Below are positions 16,396 to 23,711 of a stretch of 23,711 nt of DNA, in pieces. Location: NCBI RefSeq assembly GCF_934632265.1, contig NZ_CAKTYH010000016.1:1-23711 (forward strand), written 5' to 3'. The translations under genes were made by a program, and so were the position numbers. This DNA is from an uncultured Senegalimassilia sp. (lineage in GTDB: Bacteria; Actinomycetota; Coriobacteriia; Coriobacteriales; Eggerthellaceae). The notes under the pieces were generated by a model. That model searched no databases and was not told where the DNA came from. It saw nothing but the letters and a program-made list of their open reading frames with translations. Position 1 is the stretch's first letter. Each line of letters opens with the position of its first letter.

Positions 16396-16418
16396 AAGCT
16401 ATCTGCAAGGAGAAAAGA

Positions 16419-16868
16419 ATGGAACTCAAGGACCTCAAGCCCGCAGAGGGCTCTCGTAAGAACCGCAAGCGCGTCGGCCGTGGCCACGCTGCCGGTCAGG
16501 GCAAGACCGCTGGCCGCGGTATGAACGGCCAGAAGTCCCGCTCCGGTGGCGGCAAGGGCGCCGGCTTCGAGGGCGGCCAGACCCCGCTGGCCCGTCGTCT
16601 GCCGAAGCTGCCCGGCTTCCGCAACATCAACCGCGTGGAGTACCTGCCCGTCAACGTCTCCCGTCTCGAGGAGAAGTTCGAGGCCGGCGACGTCGTCGAC
16701 GGTGCTTCCCTGAAGGCCAAGGGCATCATCAAGCATGAGGACGCCCTGGTGAAGGTTCTCGGCGATGGCGACATCACCAAGGCCCTGACCATCAAGGTCG
16801 ACAAGGTTTCTGCCTCCGCCAAGGCGAAGATTGAGGCAGCTGGCGGAAAGGTCGAAGAGCCTTGCTAA
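16419..16868 (+). CDS. rplO: 50S ribosomal protein L15
   Basis: L15 is a late-assembly protein with a long basic, glycine-rich N-terminal extension, visible here as [15 protein letters not shown] and the following SRSGGGKG (about 20-47). The C-terminal domain is present, for a total of 149 residues, a normal size. AAGGAGA upstream supports the start. The last 7 bases overlap the secY start. Confidence 0.96.
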   Translation: MELKDLKPAEGSRKNRKRVGRGHAAGQGKTAGRGMNGQKSRSGGGKGAGFEGGQTPLARRLPKLPGFRNINRVEYLPVNVSRLEEKFEAGDVVDGASLKAKGIIKHEDALVKVLGDGDITKALTIKVDKVSASAKAKIEAAGGKVEEPC

Positions 16869-18142
16869 GCTCTATCATCGACGCGTTCAAGGTTCCCGAG
16901 CTGCGCAAGAAGATCTTGTTCACGCTGGGTATCCTTGCGCTCTATCGATTCGGTTCCTACGTGCCGGTTCCGGGCATCCCGTTCCGCGAGTTCGCTGACT
17001 CGTTCCAGGATTCGGGCGTGTCCATGACCATGCTGGACCTGTTCACCGGCGGCGCGCTTTCGAACTTCTCGGTCTTCTCGCTGGGCATTATGCCCTACAT
17101 CACCGCATCCATCATCATGCAGCTGATGCAGGGCGTTATCCCGGCGGTGGGCCGTTGGGCGAAGGAAGGCGAGACTGGCAGGCGTCGCATCACCCAGGTT
17201 ACGCGTTACCTGACGCTGGCCCTGGGCCTGATCAACGCCATCGGCTACCTGCTGCTGTTCAAGTCCCCGCAGTACGGCGTGGTGTTCTCCTCCGAGGTGC
17301 CCGAGATCGTTACCGATATCCTGGTGGTGTTCACGTTGGTGGCCGGTACCGCGTTCATCATGTGGATGGGCGAGCTCATCACGCAGCGCGGCGTCGGCAA
17401 CGGCATGTCGCTCATCATCTTCGTGAGCATCGTCAGCCGTGTGCCTTCGGCCATCTTCTCTTCGGTGAACCTGACCACCGACACCGGCATGGGTATCGCC
17501 ATCACGGCGCTTATCCTAGCCGTGGTGCTTGTGTGCATCCCCGCGATCATCTTCGTGGAGCGCGCACAGCGCCGCATCCCGGTGAACTACGCCAAGCGCG
17601 TGCAGGGTCGTAAGATGATGGGCGGTCAGTCCACCTACATTCCCTTGAAGGTGAATGCGGCGGGCGTCATCCCGATCATCTTCGCAAGTTGCCTGATCTA
17701 CTTCCCGGCTCAGCTTGCTGCTCTGTTCAACGTGGGTTGGCTGACGGCGTTCGCCGATGCCATCTCCACGGGTTGGGTGAACTGGATCCTCACCATCGCG
17801 CTGATCGTCTTCTTCGCGTATTTCTACACCTCCATGGTGTTCAATCCTGAGGAGACGGCGGACAATCTGCGCAAGCAGGGCGGCTTCATTCCCGGTGTTC
17901 GTCCCGGTTCCGCTACCGTGACCTACATCAAGAACGTGCTGCATCGCGTTACGCTGCCGGGCGGCATCTTCATCGCGGTCATCGCGGTTGTGCCGACCAT
18001 CATCTTCTACTTCACCGGCAACACGCTTATCCAGGCGTTCGGCGGTACTTCCATCCTGATCATGATCGGCGTTGCGCTCGATACCATGAGCAAGGTTGAA
18101 AGCCAGTTGAAGATGCATAACTATGAGGGGTTCTTCAAGTAA
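16862..18142 (+). CDS. secY: Protein translocase subunit SecY
   Basis: SecY is the central pore of the Sec protein-export channel in the cytoplasmic membrane. The 426-residue protein has about ten hydrophobic segments and the typical N-terminus with [21 protein letters not shown] (11-31). The cytoplasmic loop [20 protein letters not shown] and the segment [19 protein letters not shown] follow in the second half, along with PGVRPGSAT. The start codon appears to be TTG at 16862, within the end of rplO, with GGAAAGG about ten bases upstream; this implies coupled translation and may limit SecY output. A clear terminator follows. Confidence 0.96.
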   Translation: MLSSIIDAFKVPELRKKILFTLGILALYRFGSYVPVPGIPFREFADSFQDSGVSMTMLDLFTGGALSNFSVFSLGIMPYITASIIMQLMQGVIPAVGRWAKEGETGRRRITQVTRYLTLALGLINAIGYLLLFKSPQYGVVFSSEVPEIVTDILVVFTLVAGTAFIMWMGELITQRGVGNGMSLIIFVSIVSRVPSAIFSSVNLTTDTGMGIAITALILAVVLVCIPAIIFVERAQRRIPVNYAKRVQGRKMMGGQSTYIPLKVNAAGVIPIIFASCLIYFPAQLAALFNVGWLTAFADAISTGWVNWILTIALIVFFAYFYTSMVFNPEETADNLRKQGGFIPGVRPGSATVTYIKNVLHRVTLPGGIFIAVIAVVPTIIFYFTGNTLIQAFGGTSILIMIGVALDTMSKVESQLKMHNYEGFFK

Positions 18143-18164
18143 GGAAACCTTGCAGTTACCGACA

Positions 18165-18191
18165 GGGAGGGCCTTTGGGCCCTCCCTTTTT
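18165..18191 (+). terminator. Rho-independent terminator after secY
   Basis: GGGAGGGCC (18165-18173) pairs perfectly with GGCCCTCCC (18178-18186) around a 4-base loop and is followed directly by five T residues. This is the most classical terminator in the window and ends the ribosomal-secY transcript. Confidence 0.92.
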
Positions 18192-18199
18192 GTTATGAT
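18191..18199 (+). promoter_or_regulatory. Extended -10 promoter for adk
   Basis: TGTTATGAT (18191-18199) has the TG-n motif in front of a near-consensus -10 box. No good -35 box exists, because that position falls in the secY terminator, as expected for extended -10 promoters. Transcription would start near 18206, about 35 bases before adk. Confidence 0.55.
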
Positions 18200-18240
18200 G
18201 GAGTTGCATTATCTGCATATCTCGAAAGGATTGCTTCACC

Positions 18241-18867
18241 ATGAACATCGTGTTGCTGGGCGCCCCGGGCGCCGGTAAGGGCACGCAGGCTGCCAAGCTG
18301 GTCGAGGATTGCGGCCTGTGCCATATCTCCACGGGCGACATCCTTCGCGCTGCCGTTAAGAATCAGACCCCCCTGGGCGTTAAGGCCAAGGGTTTCATGG
18401 ACGCCGGCGAGCTGGTTCCTGACGACCTGATCATCGACCTGATGAAGGAGCGCATCGAGCAGCCCGACACCGAGAAGGGCGTCATTCTGGACGGCTTCCC
18501 GCGTACCACCACGCAGGCTGTCGCTCTGGACACCATGCTTGCCGAGCTTAAGCGCCCGCTGAACGCGGCTCTGCTCATCGATGTTGACTTCGAGGTCATC
18601 GTCAAGCGACTGACCTCTCGTCGTATGTGCAAGGAATGCGGCCATATCGGCTCCGTTGCCGACGCTGCTTGCCCTGCATGCGGTGGCGAGATGTACCAGC
18701 GTGACGACGACAACGAGGCCACGGTTCGTAACCGTCTCGATGTCTATGAGAAGTCCACGGCTCCGCTGATCGACTACTATCGTGGCTGCGACCTGCTCGT
18801 GTCCATTGATGGCGATCGCGACGTCGACGTTGTGTACGCCGACGTGAAGCAGGCCCTGGGTCTGTAA
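18241..18867 (+). CDS. adk: Adenylate kinase, zinc-lid type
   Basis: Adk interconverts ATP, ADP and AMP and is essential for adenylate balance in the cytoplasm. The 208-residue protein has the P-loop GAPGAGKGT (7-15), the AMP-binding segment with STGDILR (30-36), the DGFPRT motif (84-89), and a long LID domain with four cysteines (130, 133, 144, 147) that would bind zinc. GAAAGGA lies upstream of the ATG. It follows secY in the standard spc order but is separated from it by a terminator and has its own putative promoter. Terminated itself, it is not followed by map or infA as would be usual. Confidence 0.97.
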   Translation: MNIVLLGAPGAGKGTQAAKLVEDCGLCHISTGDILRAAVKNQTPLGVKAKGFMDAGELVPDDLIIDLMKERIEQPDTEKGVILDGFPRTTTQAVALDTMLAELKRPLNAALLIDVDFEVIVKRLTSRRMCKECGHIGSVADAACPACGGEMYQRDDDNEATVRNRLDVYEKSTAPLIDYYRGCDLLVSIDGDRDVDVVYADVKQALGL

Positions 18868-18899
18868 CATCTGCGCTAAAACGTGCATATTGCTTGAGA

Positions 18900-18930
18900 G
18901 GGAGGGGTGAAACTACCCCTCCCTTTGCTT
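18900..18930 (+). terminator. Rho-independent terminator after adk
   Basis: GGGAGGGGT (18900-18908) pairs perfectly with ACCCCTCCC (18915-18923) around a GAAACT loop, followed by TTTGCTT. It closes the adk transcript and lies immediately upstream of the TATAAT box of the next gene. Confidence 0.85.
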
Positions 18931-18936
18931 ATCCCG

Positions 18937-18942
18937 TATAAT
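18937..18942 (+). promoter_or_regulatory. -10 box TATAAT before the GT-C-like gene
   Basis: A perfect TATAAT lies 11 to 20 bases upstream of the candidate start codons at 18953 and 18962. The -35 position falls in the adk terminator and has no match. A transcription start near 18949 would make the mRNA leaderless or nearly so. It also contains the ATG at 18941, which therefore is a less likely start. Confidence 0.45.
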
Positions 18943-18952
18943 GGTTGGCCGT

Positions 18953-21130
18953 ATGCCTACCATGAAGCAGAACATATCCTACTGGCACCAGCAGCTTATG
19001 CTTACGCATGGCGCTACGGTGAAGCACGTCCTGAAAAGCGCCGTGCTTCTGATTCTTGCGGCTTTGGTTCTGGAAACCTTCGTCTTCAACTTCAACTATT
19101 TCCGCACGGCGGGCTACCACACCACCAATCTGGACAATCGTTTGGCGCTGACGAAGACCACCGATAACCAGTATCGGGTCACCGAGGTCAATCACGTCAT
19201 CGAGTTCAAGAACCTCAACTCAGAGGTTCATAACGTATGGTTGAACTTCGATTACCGTCAACCTGCCCAGCAGCTGAAGGTGAAGATCCAGTTCACCGAT
19301 GAGGCCCATAGCACCTATTTCGACTCCACTGAATATACGGTGGGCGTGCCCGAGGTGGACGTCAACACGCTGTGCGATCAAAGCGAGTACATCAACCTGA
19401 ACACCACGGGTTTGGTCACGAATCTAAAGATCACCATCACCGGCGAGGACATTAATTATCCGGTGAAGCTATCCGACGTCTCCATCAACGCGCGGGAGCC
19501 GTTCCTGTTCAACCAAACGCGCTTCCTGCTTACGCTGGGCATTCTGGCGCTTGCGTTCATCTTCCGTCCCAAATCGGCGATTTACCGCATCGGCATCGTC
19601 CGCAATCCGTGTAAGTCGAAGGCTGCGCTCATCACCGCTGTGGCAATCGAGATCGTGCTGCTCAGCTCTTATCTATTCATGGGTTCGAACCTGGTAGGCG
19701 TTGCCACCAGCACCTATAACTCCGGTTCGTGGGATGGTACGGGAATTGCCAACACGTTCAAGGTCGGCGGCGAAAACGCCCAGCAGTACGCTGAGCTCGC
19801 TAAATCGATGGCGCATGGTCAGCTGTACCTGGAAGAAACACCTCCGCAATGGCTTCAGGACATGGACGACCCTTACGACAAGGGCGCTCGCGACGAGCTG
19901 CAGAAGGAAACGGGCGAGGAGTACCTGTTCGATGTGGCGTATCACGACGGGCACTACTACGTGTACTTCGGCGTGGTTCCTGTGCTCGTGTTCTACTTGC
20001 CGTTCTATTTACTCACCGGTTCGAATTTCCCAACGGCCATAGGCGTGCTCATAGCCGTCATCATGTTCGTGCTGGGTTGCTCGGCGTTGCTTGACAGGTT
20101 CGCGCGTTATCACTTCAAGCGCGTCAGCCTTGGCTTGTATCTGCTGCTGCAGATTCCCCTGGTCATGTGTTGCGGCATCCTGTATCTGCTGAAGTTCCCC
20201 ACGTTCTACTCGCTTCCCATTTCCATGGGCTTGGCGTTTTCGGTATGGGGTCTGTACTTGTGGATGCGCGGGCGAGCGTCGGAGCGTCCGTGCGGCTGGT
20301 ATTTGGGTGGAAGCCTGTGCATGGCCTTGGTCGTCGGGTGCCGTCCTCAGCTTATCGTGCTGTCGCTGGTGGCGTTTCCGCTGTTCTGGCGTAAGTACAT
20401 CACGAAGCGCACCATCCTTACGCGCAAAGGCGCGATCGAGTTCGCATGCTTGATCGCCCCGTATGTCGTGGTGGCTGCTGGGCTGATGCTGTACAACCAT
20501 GCCCGTTTCGGCAGCTTCACCGATTTCGGCGCGAACTACAACCTGACGGTCAACGACATGACCAAGCGCGGTTGGAATATCGGGCGCTTGCCCCCGGCGC
20601 TGTTCGCGTACTTCCTGCAGCCGCCTTCCATGACCGGCGTGTTCCCGTTCCTGCAGCCTGCTCCGTTTGAGACCACGTACCTGGGGCAGACCATCAAGGA
20701 GGTCACGTTCGGCGGCGTGTTGGCGTGTCTTCCCATCCTGTGGATACTGCCGTTCTCGCGCCGCATCCTGGCCTTGCGCTTCAAGACGCGATCGACGCGA
20801 ACCATTGCGGGCGTCATCATCGCCTTGCTGTTCGGCGGCGTGGTGGTGGCGCTCATGGATGCGCAGATGGCTGGCATCCTGCAGCGCTACTACGCGGACT
20901 TCAGCTTCATGTTCCTTGCGGCGTCGGTGCTTCTGGCGTTCATCGTCAACGAGAACCTCAGACCCGGATCAACCGCGCAGGTGCTGCTCATGAAAGGGCT
21001 GATGACGCTGGTCTGCATATCGGTGCTGTACGTGGCGCTTCTCTGCTTCGTCCCGGAGACCGGATGGTTCTCCGATATCTACCCCTGGTCGTATCAGGAC
21101 ATCATCGAAACGGTGCTGTTCTGGACCTAG
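18953..21130 (+). CDS. Large GT-C-like integral membrane protein, possible glycosyltransferase
   Basis: This is a 726-residue membrane protein I place tentatively with GT-C fold (PMT/ArnT/GT39-like) glycosyltransferases, which use lipid-linked sugars on the outer face of the membrane. A first helix (about 28-49) is followed by an extracytoplasmic beta-rich domain (50-185), two helices (about 188-243), then a soluble stretch with ENAQQYAELAKSMAHGQLYL (274-293) and DDPYDKGARDEL (305-316), and finally eight or so hydrophobic helices. The segment AYHDGHYYVYFGVVPVL resembles those in GT39-like proteins. No donor or acceptor can be named. Start choice is uncertain: ATG 18941, 18953 and 18962 are all in frame and none has a good ribosome binding site. 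Its base composition looks less GC-rich than its neighbours. Related families (such as YfhO) are not excluded. Confidence 0.7.
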   Translation: MPTMKQNISYWHQQLMLTHGATVKHVLKSAVLLILAALVLETFVFNFNYFRTAGYHTTNLDNRLALTKTTDNQYRVTEVNHVIEFKNLNSEVHNVWLNFDYRQPAQQLKVKIQFTDEAHSTYFDSTEYTVGVPEVDVNTLCDQSEYINLNTTGLVTNLKITITGEDINYPVKLSDVSINAREPFLFNQTRFLLTLGILALAFIFRPKSAIYRIGIVRNPCKSKAALITAVAIEIVLLSSYLFMGSNLVGVATSTYNSGSWDGTGIANTFKVGGENAQQYAELAKSMAHGQLYLEETPPQWLQDMDDPYDKGARDELQKETGEEYLFDVAYHDGHYYVYFGVVPVLVFYLPFYLLTGSNFPTAIGVLIAVIMFVLGCSALLDRFARYHFKRVSLGLYLLLQIPLVMCCGILYLLKFPTFYSLPISMGLAFSVWGLYLWMRGRASERPCGWYLGGSLCMALVVGCRPQLIVLSLVAFPLFWRKYITKRTILTRKGAIEFACLIAPYVVVAAGLMLYNHARFGSFTDFGANYNLTVNDMTKRGWNIGRLPPALFAYFLQPPSMTGVFPFLQPAPFETTYLGQTIKEVTFGGVLACLPILWILPFSRRILALRFKTRSTRTIAGVIIALLFGGVVVALMDAQMAGILQRYYADFSFMFLAASVLLAFIVNENLRPGSTAQVLLMKGLMTLVCISVLYVALLCFVPETGWFSDIYPWSYQDIIETVLFWT

Positions 21131-21136
21131 GCGGTG

Positions 21137-21163
21137 GCGCGCGGCGGGGTGGTCGCTGCGCGC
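21137..21163 (+). terminator. GC hairpin after the membrane protein gene
   Basis: GCGCGCGGCG (21137-21146) pairs with CGCTGCGCGC (21154-21163) in a 10-pair stem (one G-U) with a 7-base loop, followed by GTTAATC. The tail is weak, so termination is plausible but not certain. Confidence 0.45.
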
Positions 21164-21218
21164 GTTAATCACCATTGTCATCCCGACCGATTTTCAACGG
21201 CGAAAGAAAGGGCATCAC

Positions 21219-21944
21219 ATGCAACTGTTCATCGAGGAGACCTACGAGGATATGAGCCGTCGTGCGGCGGATCTGATCGCCGCGCAGCTCATCGTGGACC
21301 CGGCTTCCACGCTGGGCCTGGCCACCGGCTCCACGCCCATCGGGCTGTATGCCGACCTGGTGGAGGACTTCCAGGCCGACCGCATCAGCTTCGAGCAGGT
21401 CACCACGTTCAACCTGGACGAGTATCGCGGCCTGTCCCCCGAGCATGACCAGAGCTATCGCTACTTCATGCAGAAGAACCTGTTCGACCATGTCGACATC
21501 GACCCCGAGGCCACGAGCGTCCCCGATGGCTCCAACCCTGATGCGCAGGCCGCTTGCGAGTCTTACGAGCTTGCCATCAGCGAAGCCGGCGGCATCGACC
21601 TGCAGCTGCTGGGCCTGGGCCATAACGGCCACATCGGCTTCAACGAGCCCTGCGACGAGTTCCCCGTGCGCACGCATGTGGTCGAGCTGACGGAGAGCAC
21701 CATCAACGCCAACAGCCGCCTGTTCGAGTCCATCGATCAGGTGCCCCGCGAGGCTTACACCATGGGCATCGGCACCATCATGAAGGCGCGCGCCATCCTG
21801 GTGGTGGCCAGCGGCGTGGACAAGGCTCAGATCGTGCGCGATGCGTTCTTCGGTCCCGTCACCCCGCAGGTTCCCGCATCCGTGCTGCAGCTGCACCCCA
21901 ACGTCACCGTCGTGGTGGACGCCGAGGCCGGCTCGCTGCTGTAA
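21219..21944 (+). CDS. nagB: Glucosamine-6-phosphate deaminase
   Basis: NagB converts glucosamine 6-phosphate to fructose 6-phosphate and ammonia, feeding amino sugars into glycolysis. The 241-residue protein matches the shorter, Gram-positive-type length. Motifs are the phosphate-binding LATGSTP (34-40), the catalytic NLDEY with Asp67, and GHNGHIGFNEP (134-144) with His138 and Glu143. The position of E. coli Asp141 is Asn136 here, which I believe is common in NagB of Gram-positive bacteria. GAAAGAAAGGG lies upstream of the start. It is followed by nagA after a palindromic spacer. Confidence 0.95.
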   Translation: MQLFIEETYEDMSRRAADLIAAQLIVDPASTLGLATGSTPIGLYADLVEDFQADRISFEQVTTFNLDEYRGLSPEHDQSYRYFMQKNLFDHVDIDPEATSVPDGSNPDAQAACESYELAISEAGGIDLQLLGLGHNGHIGFNEPCDEFPVRTHVVELTESTINANSRLFESIDQVPREAYTMGIGTIMKARAILVVASGVDKAQIVRDAFFGPVTPQVPASVLQLHPNVTVVVDAEAGSLL

Positions 21945-21976
21945 GGCGCGTCGTTGCCGTAATCGAAAACACATCC

Positions 21977-22008
21977 GAAGGGCTTTCCGCATATGCGGAA
22001 GGCCCTTC
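21977..22008 (+). promoter_or_regulatory. 32 bp near-perfect palindrome between nagB and nagA
   Basis: The 32-base sequence GAAGGGCTTTCCGCAT with its mirror half is an inverted repeat with a single G-U position and a central GCATATGC. As RNA it forms a stem of about 14 pairs, followed by CATATTT, so it may be a partial terminator. As DNA its symmetry would also suit a dimeric repressor. Confidence 0.6.
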
Positions 22009-22032
22009 CATATTTGAAAGGAGCATGCGGAT

Positions 22033-23169
22033 ATGCGCATTGCAAACGGCAAGGTGTTCGACGGTCAGTGCTTCCGCGAACGCGATGTGGTGGTGGAAGG
22101 GCGGGCCTTCTCCCGCATCGAGGCGTCAGGGGCCGAAGCGGGCGGCGCCGGCGATATGCTGGATGCATCGGGGTGCTATGTGATCCCCGGCCTGATCGAC
22201 GTGCATTTCCACGGCGCCATGGGCCACGATTTCTGCGATGCGTCCGATGAGGGCATCTCCGCCATCGCGGCCTACGAGGCCAGCCGCGGCGTGACGTCCA
22301 TTTGCCCGACCACCATGACGCTTCACGAAGAGCGTCTGGCGCCTATCGTGGCCAGCGTCGCCGCGCACGAGACCGCGGCGGGGGAGGCCGGCATCGTCGG
22401 CATCAACATGGAAGGCCCCTATATCGCCCCTGATAAGGTGGGCGCGCAGAATCCCGCGTATGTGCGCAGCGCCTCGCTTGAGGAGTTCGAGCGGCTGCAG
22501 CAGCAGGCGAAGGGCCTCATCAAGCTGGTGGACGTTGCCCCGGAGCAGCCGGGCAACCTGGAGTTCATCCGCCAGGTATCGCACGATGTGCGCGTTTCCG
22601 TCGCCCATACGTGCACCGGCTATGAGGACGCGTGTGCGGCCTTCGATGCGGGTGCGCGCCATATGACGCACCTGTTCAACGCTATGCCCGCGCTGCATCA
22701 CCGAGAGCCCGGCCCCATTGCCGCCGGTGCTGAGCGCAACGACGTGACGGCTGAGATCATCGCCGACGGCGTACATATCCATCCGGCCATGGTGCGTCTG
22801 GCCTTCGCCTTGTTCGGCGATGACCGCATGATCTTGATCAGCGACAGCCTGCGCGCTTGCGGCCTGGGCGACGGCGAATACGAGCTGGGCGGCCAGCAGT
22901 TCTTCGTCAAGGGCAACCGCGCCACCATCGCAAACGGCAGCCTTGCCGGCAGCGTGTCCGACGTGATGGCGTGCATGCGCACGGCGGTGCGCTCCATGGG
23001 CATCCCGCTGACCAGCGCCGTGAAGGCCGCAACGGTCAATCCGGCCCGCGCCTTGGGCCTTGACGGCAAGTTGGGCGCCATCGCCCCGGGATATCAGGCA
23101 GATGCCGTGGTGCTGGACCGCGACCTGAACATCAAGCACGTGGTGCTTCGAGGGAAGGCCATCGCGTAG
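22033..23169 (+). CDS. nagA: N-acetylglucosamine-6-phosphate deacetylase
   Basis: NagA removes the acetyl group from N-acetylglucosamine 6-phosphate, giving the substrate of NagB. The 378-residue amidohydrolase has the metal motif DVHFHGAMGHDF (56-67, His58 and His60), the metal ligand Glu127 in NMEGPY, His192 (AHTCTG), His213 (THLFNAM), and the catalytic Asp271 in ISDS. The start ATG at 22033 has GAAAGGAG ten or so bases upstream. It stands downstream of nagB and is followed by a lyase-family gene with its own regulatory region, which together suggests amino-sugar or sialic-acid catabolism. Confidence 0.95.
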   Translation: MRIANGKVFDGQCFRERDVVVEGRAFSRIEASGAEAGGAGDMLDASGCYVIPGLIDVHFHGAMGHDFCDASDEGISAIAAYEASRGVTSICPTTMTLHEERLAPIVASVAAHETAAGEAGIVGINMEGPYIAPDKVGAQNPAYVRSASLEEFERLQQQAKGLIKLVDVAPEQPGNLEFIRQVSHDVRVSVAHTCTGYEDACAAFDAGARHMTHLFNAMPALHHREPGPIAAGAERNDVTAEIIADGVHIHPAMVRLAFALFGDDRMILISDSLRACGLGDGEYELGGQQFFVKGNRATIANGSLAGSVSDVMACMRTAVRSMGIPLTSAVKAATVNPARALGLDGKLGAIAPGYQADAVVLDRDLNIKHVVLRGKAIA

Positions 23170-23175
23170 CGAAAG

Positions 23176-23219
23176 GGCGCTTAGCGCGGCAGCGTTGATG
23201 CGGTTTGCGCCGTTCGAGC
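23176..23219 (+). terminator. Possible hairpin after nagA
   Basis: GGGCGCT (about 23176-23182) can pair with AGCGCCC (about 23218-23224 region) across a long loop that can itself form a small CGGC/GCCG stem. No T-run follows. This is a weak terminator candidate separating nagA from the following gene. Confidence 0.25.
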
Positions 23220-23272
23220 GCCCGTTCGCGCCGTAAGGCGGATTCCATCCTTTGTTTGTGAAACGTTGGCCA

Positions 23273-23307
23273 GTTCGTTGACGAACCGCGAACCTCGATA
23301 CTATCCT
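23273..23307 (+). promoter_or_regulatory. Promoter with overlapping palindromic operator upstream of the lyase gene
   Basis: A perfect inverted repeat GTTCGT-TG-ACGAAC (23273-23286) contains a -35-like TTGACG (23278-23283). A -10-like TATCCT lies 18 bases downstream (23302-23307), or TACTAT 15 bases downstream (23299-23304). An operator that covers the -35 box would allow simple repression, for example by a GntR- or LacI-type regulator responding to an amino-sugar intermediate. The regulator itself is not in the window. Confidence 0.55.
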
Positions 23308-23351
23308 CATTGGAGTTTGCTCAACAGAAAGAAAGAGGCAAGGTACTCATC

Positions 23352-23711
23352 ATGACCGATTCCCCGTTCCACGGCGTAATCCCCCCGGTGGTCATCCCGC
23401 TGACCGAGAAGAAGCAGCTTGACCTGGAGGCCTTCGAGCGCTCCATCAACCGTATGATCGACGCCGGCGTCGACGGCTTGTTCTTCCTGGGCTCCTCGGG
23501 CGAGGTCGCGTTCCTCACCGACGCTCAGCGTTATCACGTGCTGCAGGAGGCCGTGGCCATCGTGAACCATCGCGTGCCCGTGCTTGCCGGCGTCATCGAC
23601 ATGGAAACCCTGCGCGTGGTCGACCAGGCCAAGCGCGCCAAGGGCTTCGGCGTCGACGCGCTGGTCGCCACCGCCCCGTTCTACGCTCTGGGCGGCCCGA
23701 AGGAGACCGAG
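23352..23711 (+). CDS. DHDPS/NanA-family lyase, 3' end outside window
   Basis: The first 120 residues of a class I, lysine Schiff-base aldolase of the dihydrodipicolinate synthase family are present, and the frame is open to the window end. Visible are the N-terminal GVIPPVVIPLT (8-18), the substrate-carboxylate motif LGSSGEV (46-52, the GxxGE motif), and the PFY tyrosine (Tyr111) that assists catalysis; the Schiff-base lysine lies beyond the window. GSSGE rather than GTTGE argues mildly against a housekeeping dapA. With nagA and nagB adjacent, N-acetylneuraminate lyase is attractive, but a keto-deoxy sugar acid aldolase is equally compatible. The start ATG follows a purine-rich AGAAAGAAAGAGGCAAGG stretch. 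Confidence 0.8.
   Translation, partial: MTDSPFHGVIPPVVIPLTEKKQLDLEAFERSINRMIDAGVDGLFFLGSSGEVAFLTDAQRYHVLQEAVAIVNHRVPVLAGVIDMETLRVVDQAKRAKGFGVDALVATAPFYALGGPKETE

Overview
The window is a high-GC chromosomal segment from a bacterium. All genes I can support lie on the + strand. Gene content and protein character (zinc-type S14, zinc-lid adenylate kinase, a secY-adk pair) fit an Actinomycetota genome, most likely class Coriobacteriia (Eggerthellaceae or a relative). That placement is from recognition only, with no search behind it.

Layout. (1) 2-1239: the end of a PstA-type ABC permease, overlapped by its PstB-type ATPase. (2) 1413-8823: pyruvate kinase coupled by a TAATG overlap to a complete L-rhamnose catabolic set: rhaB kinase, rhaA isomerase, rhaD aldolase with an unusual N-terminal helical extension, an MFS sugar porter and rhaM mutarotase. 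Together these take up rhamnose, equilibrate its anomers, isomerise it to rhamnulose, phosphorylate it and split it into dihydroxyacetone phosphate (DHAP) and L-lactaldehyde. Pyruvate kinase could serve the DHAP branch at the end of glycolysis. GC-rich hairpins lie in three of the spacers. (3) 8824-9255: a gene-free 432 bp stretch with a terminator-like hairpin and a near-consensus promoter (TTGAAA, 17 bp, TATAAT). (4) 9256-18867: ribosomal proteins rplB-rpsS-rplV-rpsC-rplP-rpmC-rpsQ-rplN-rplX-rplE-rpsN-rpsH-rplF-rplR-rpsE-rpmD-rplO, then secY and adk. The usual S10-operon head (rpsJ, rplC, rplD, rplW) is missing in front of rplB, and the usual map/infA/alpha-operon genes do not follow adk. 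(5) 18953-21130: a large GT-C-like membrane protein. (6) 21219-23711: amino-sugar catabolism, with nagB, nagA and the start of a DHDPS/NanA-family lyase whose promoter region carries a clear palindrome.

No rRNA, tRNA, CRISPR array or insertion sequence was seen. I found no convincing wholly new system. The points most worth checking are the truncated ribosomal superoperon sitting between two sugar clusters, the alpha-synuclein-like 11-residue repeat at the RhaD N-terminus, the pyk-rhaB coupling, and several structured mRNA spacers in the ribosomal operon.
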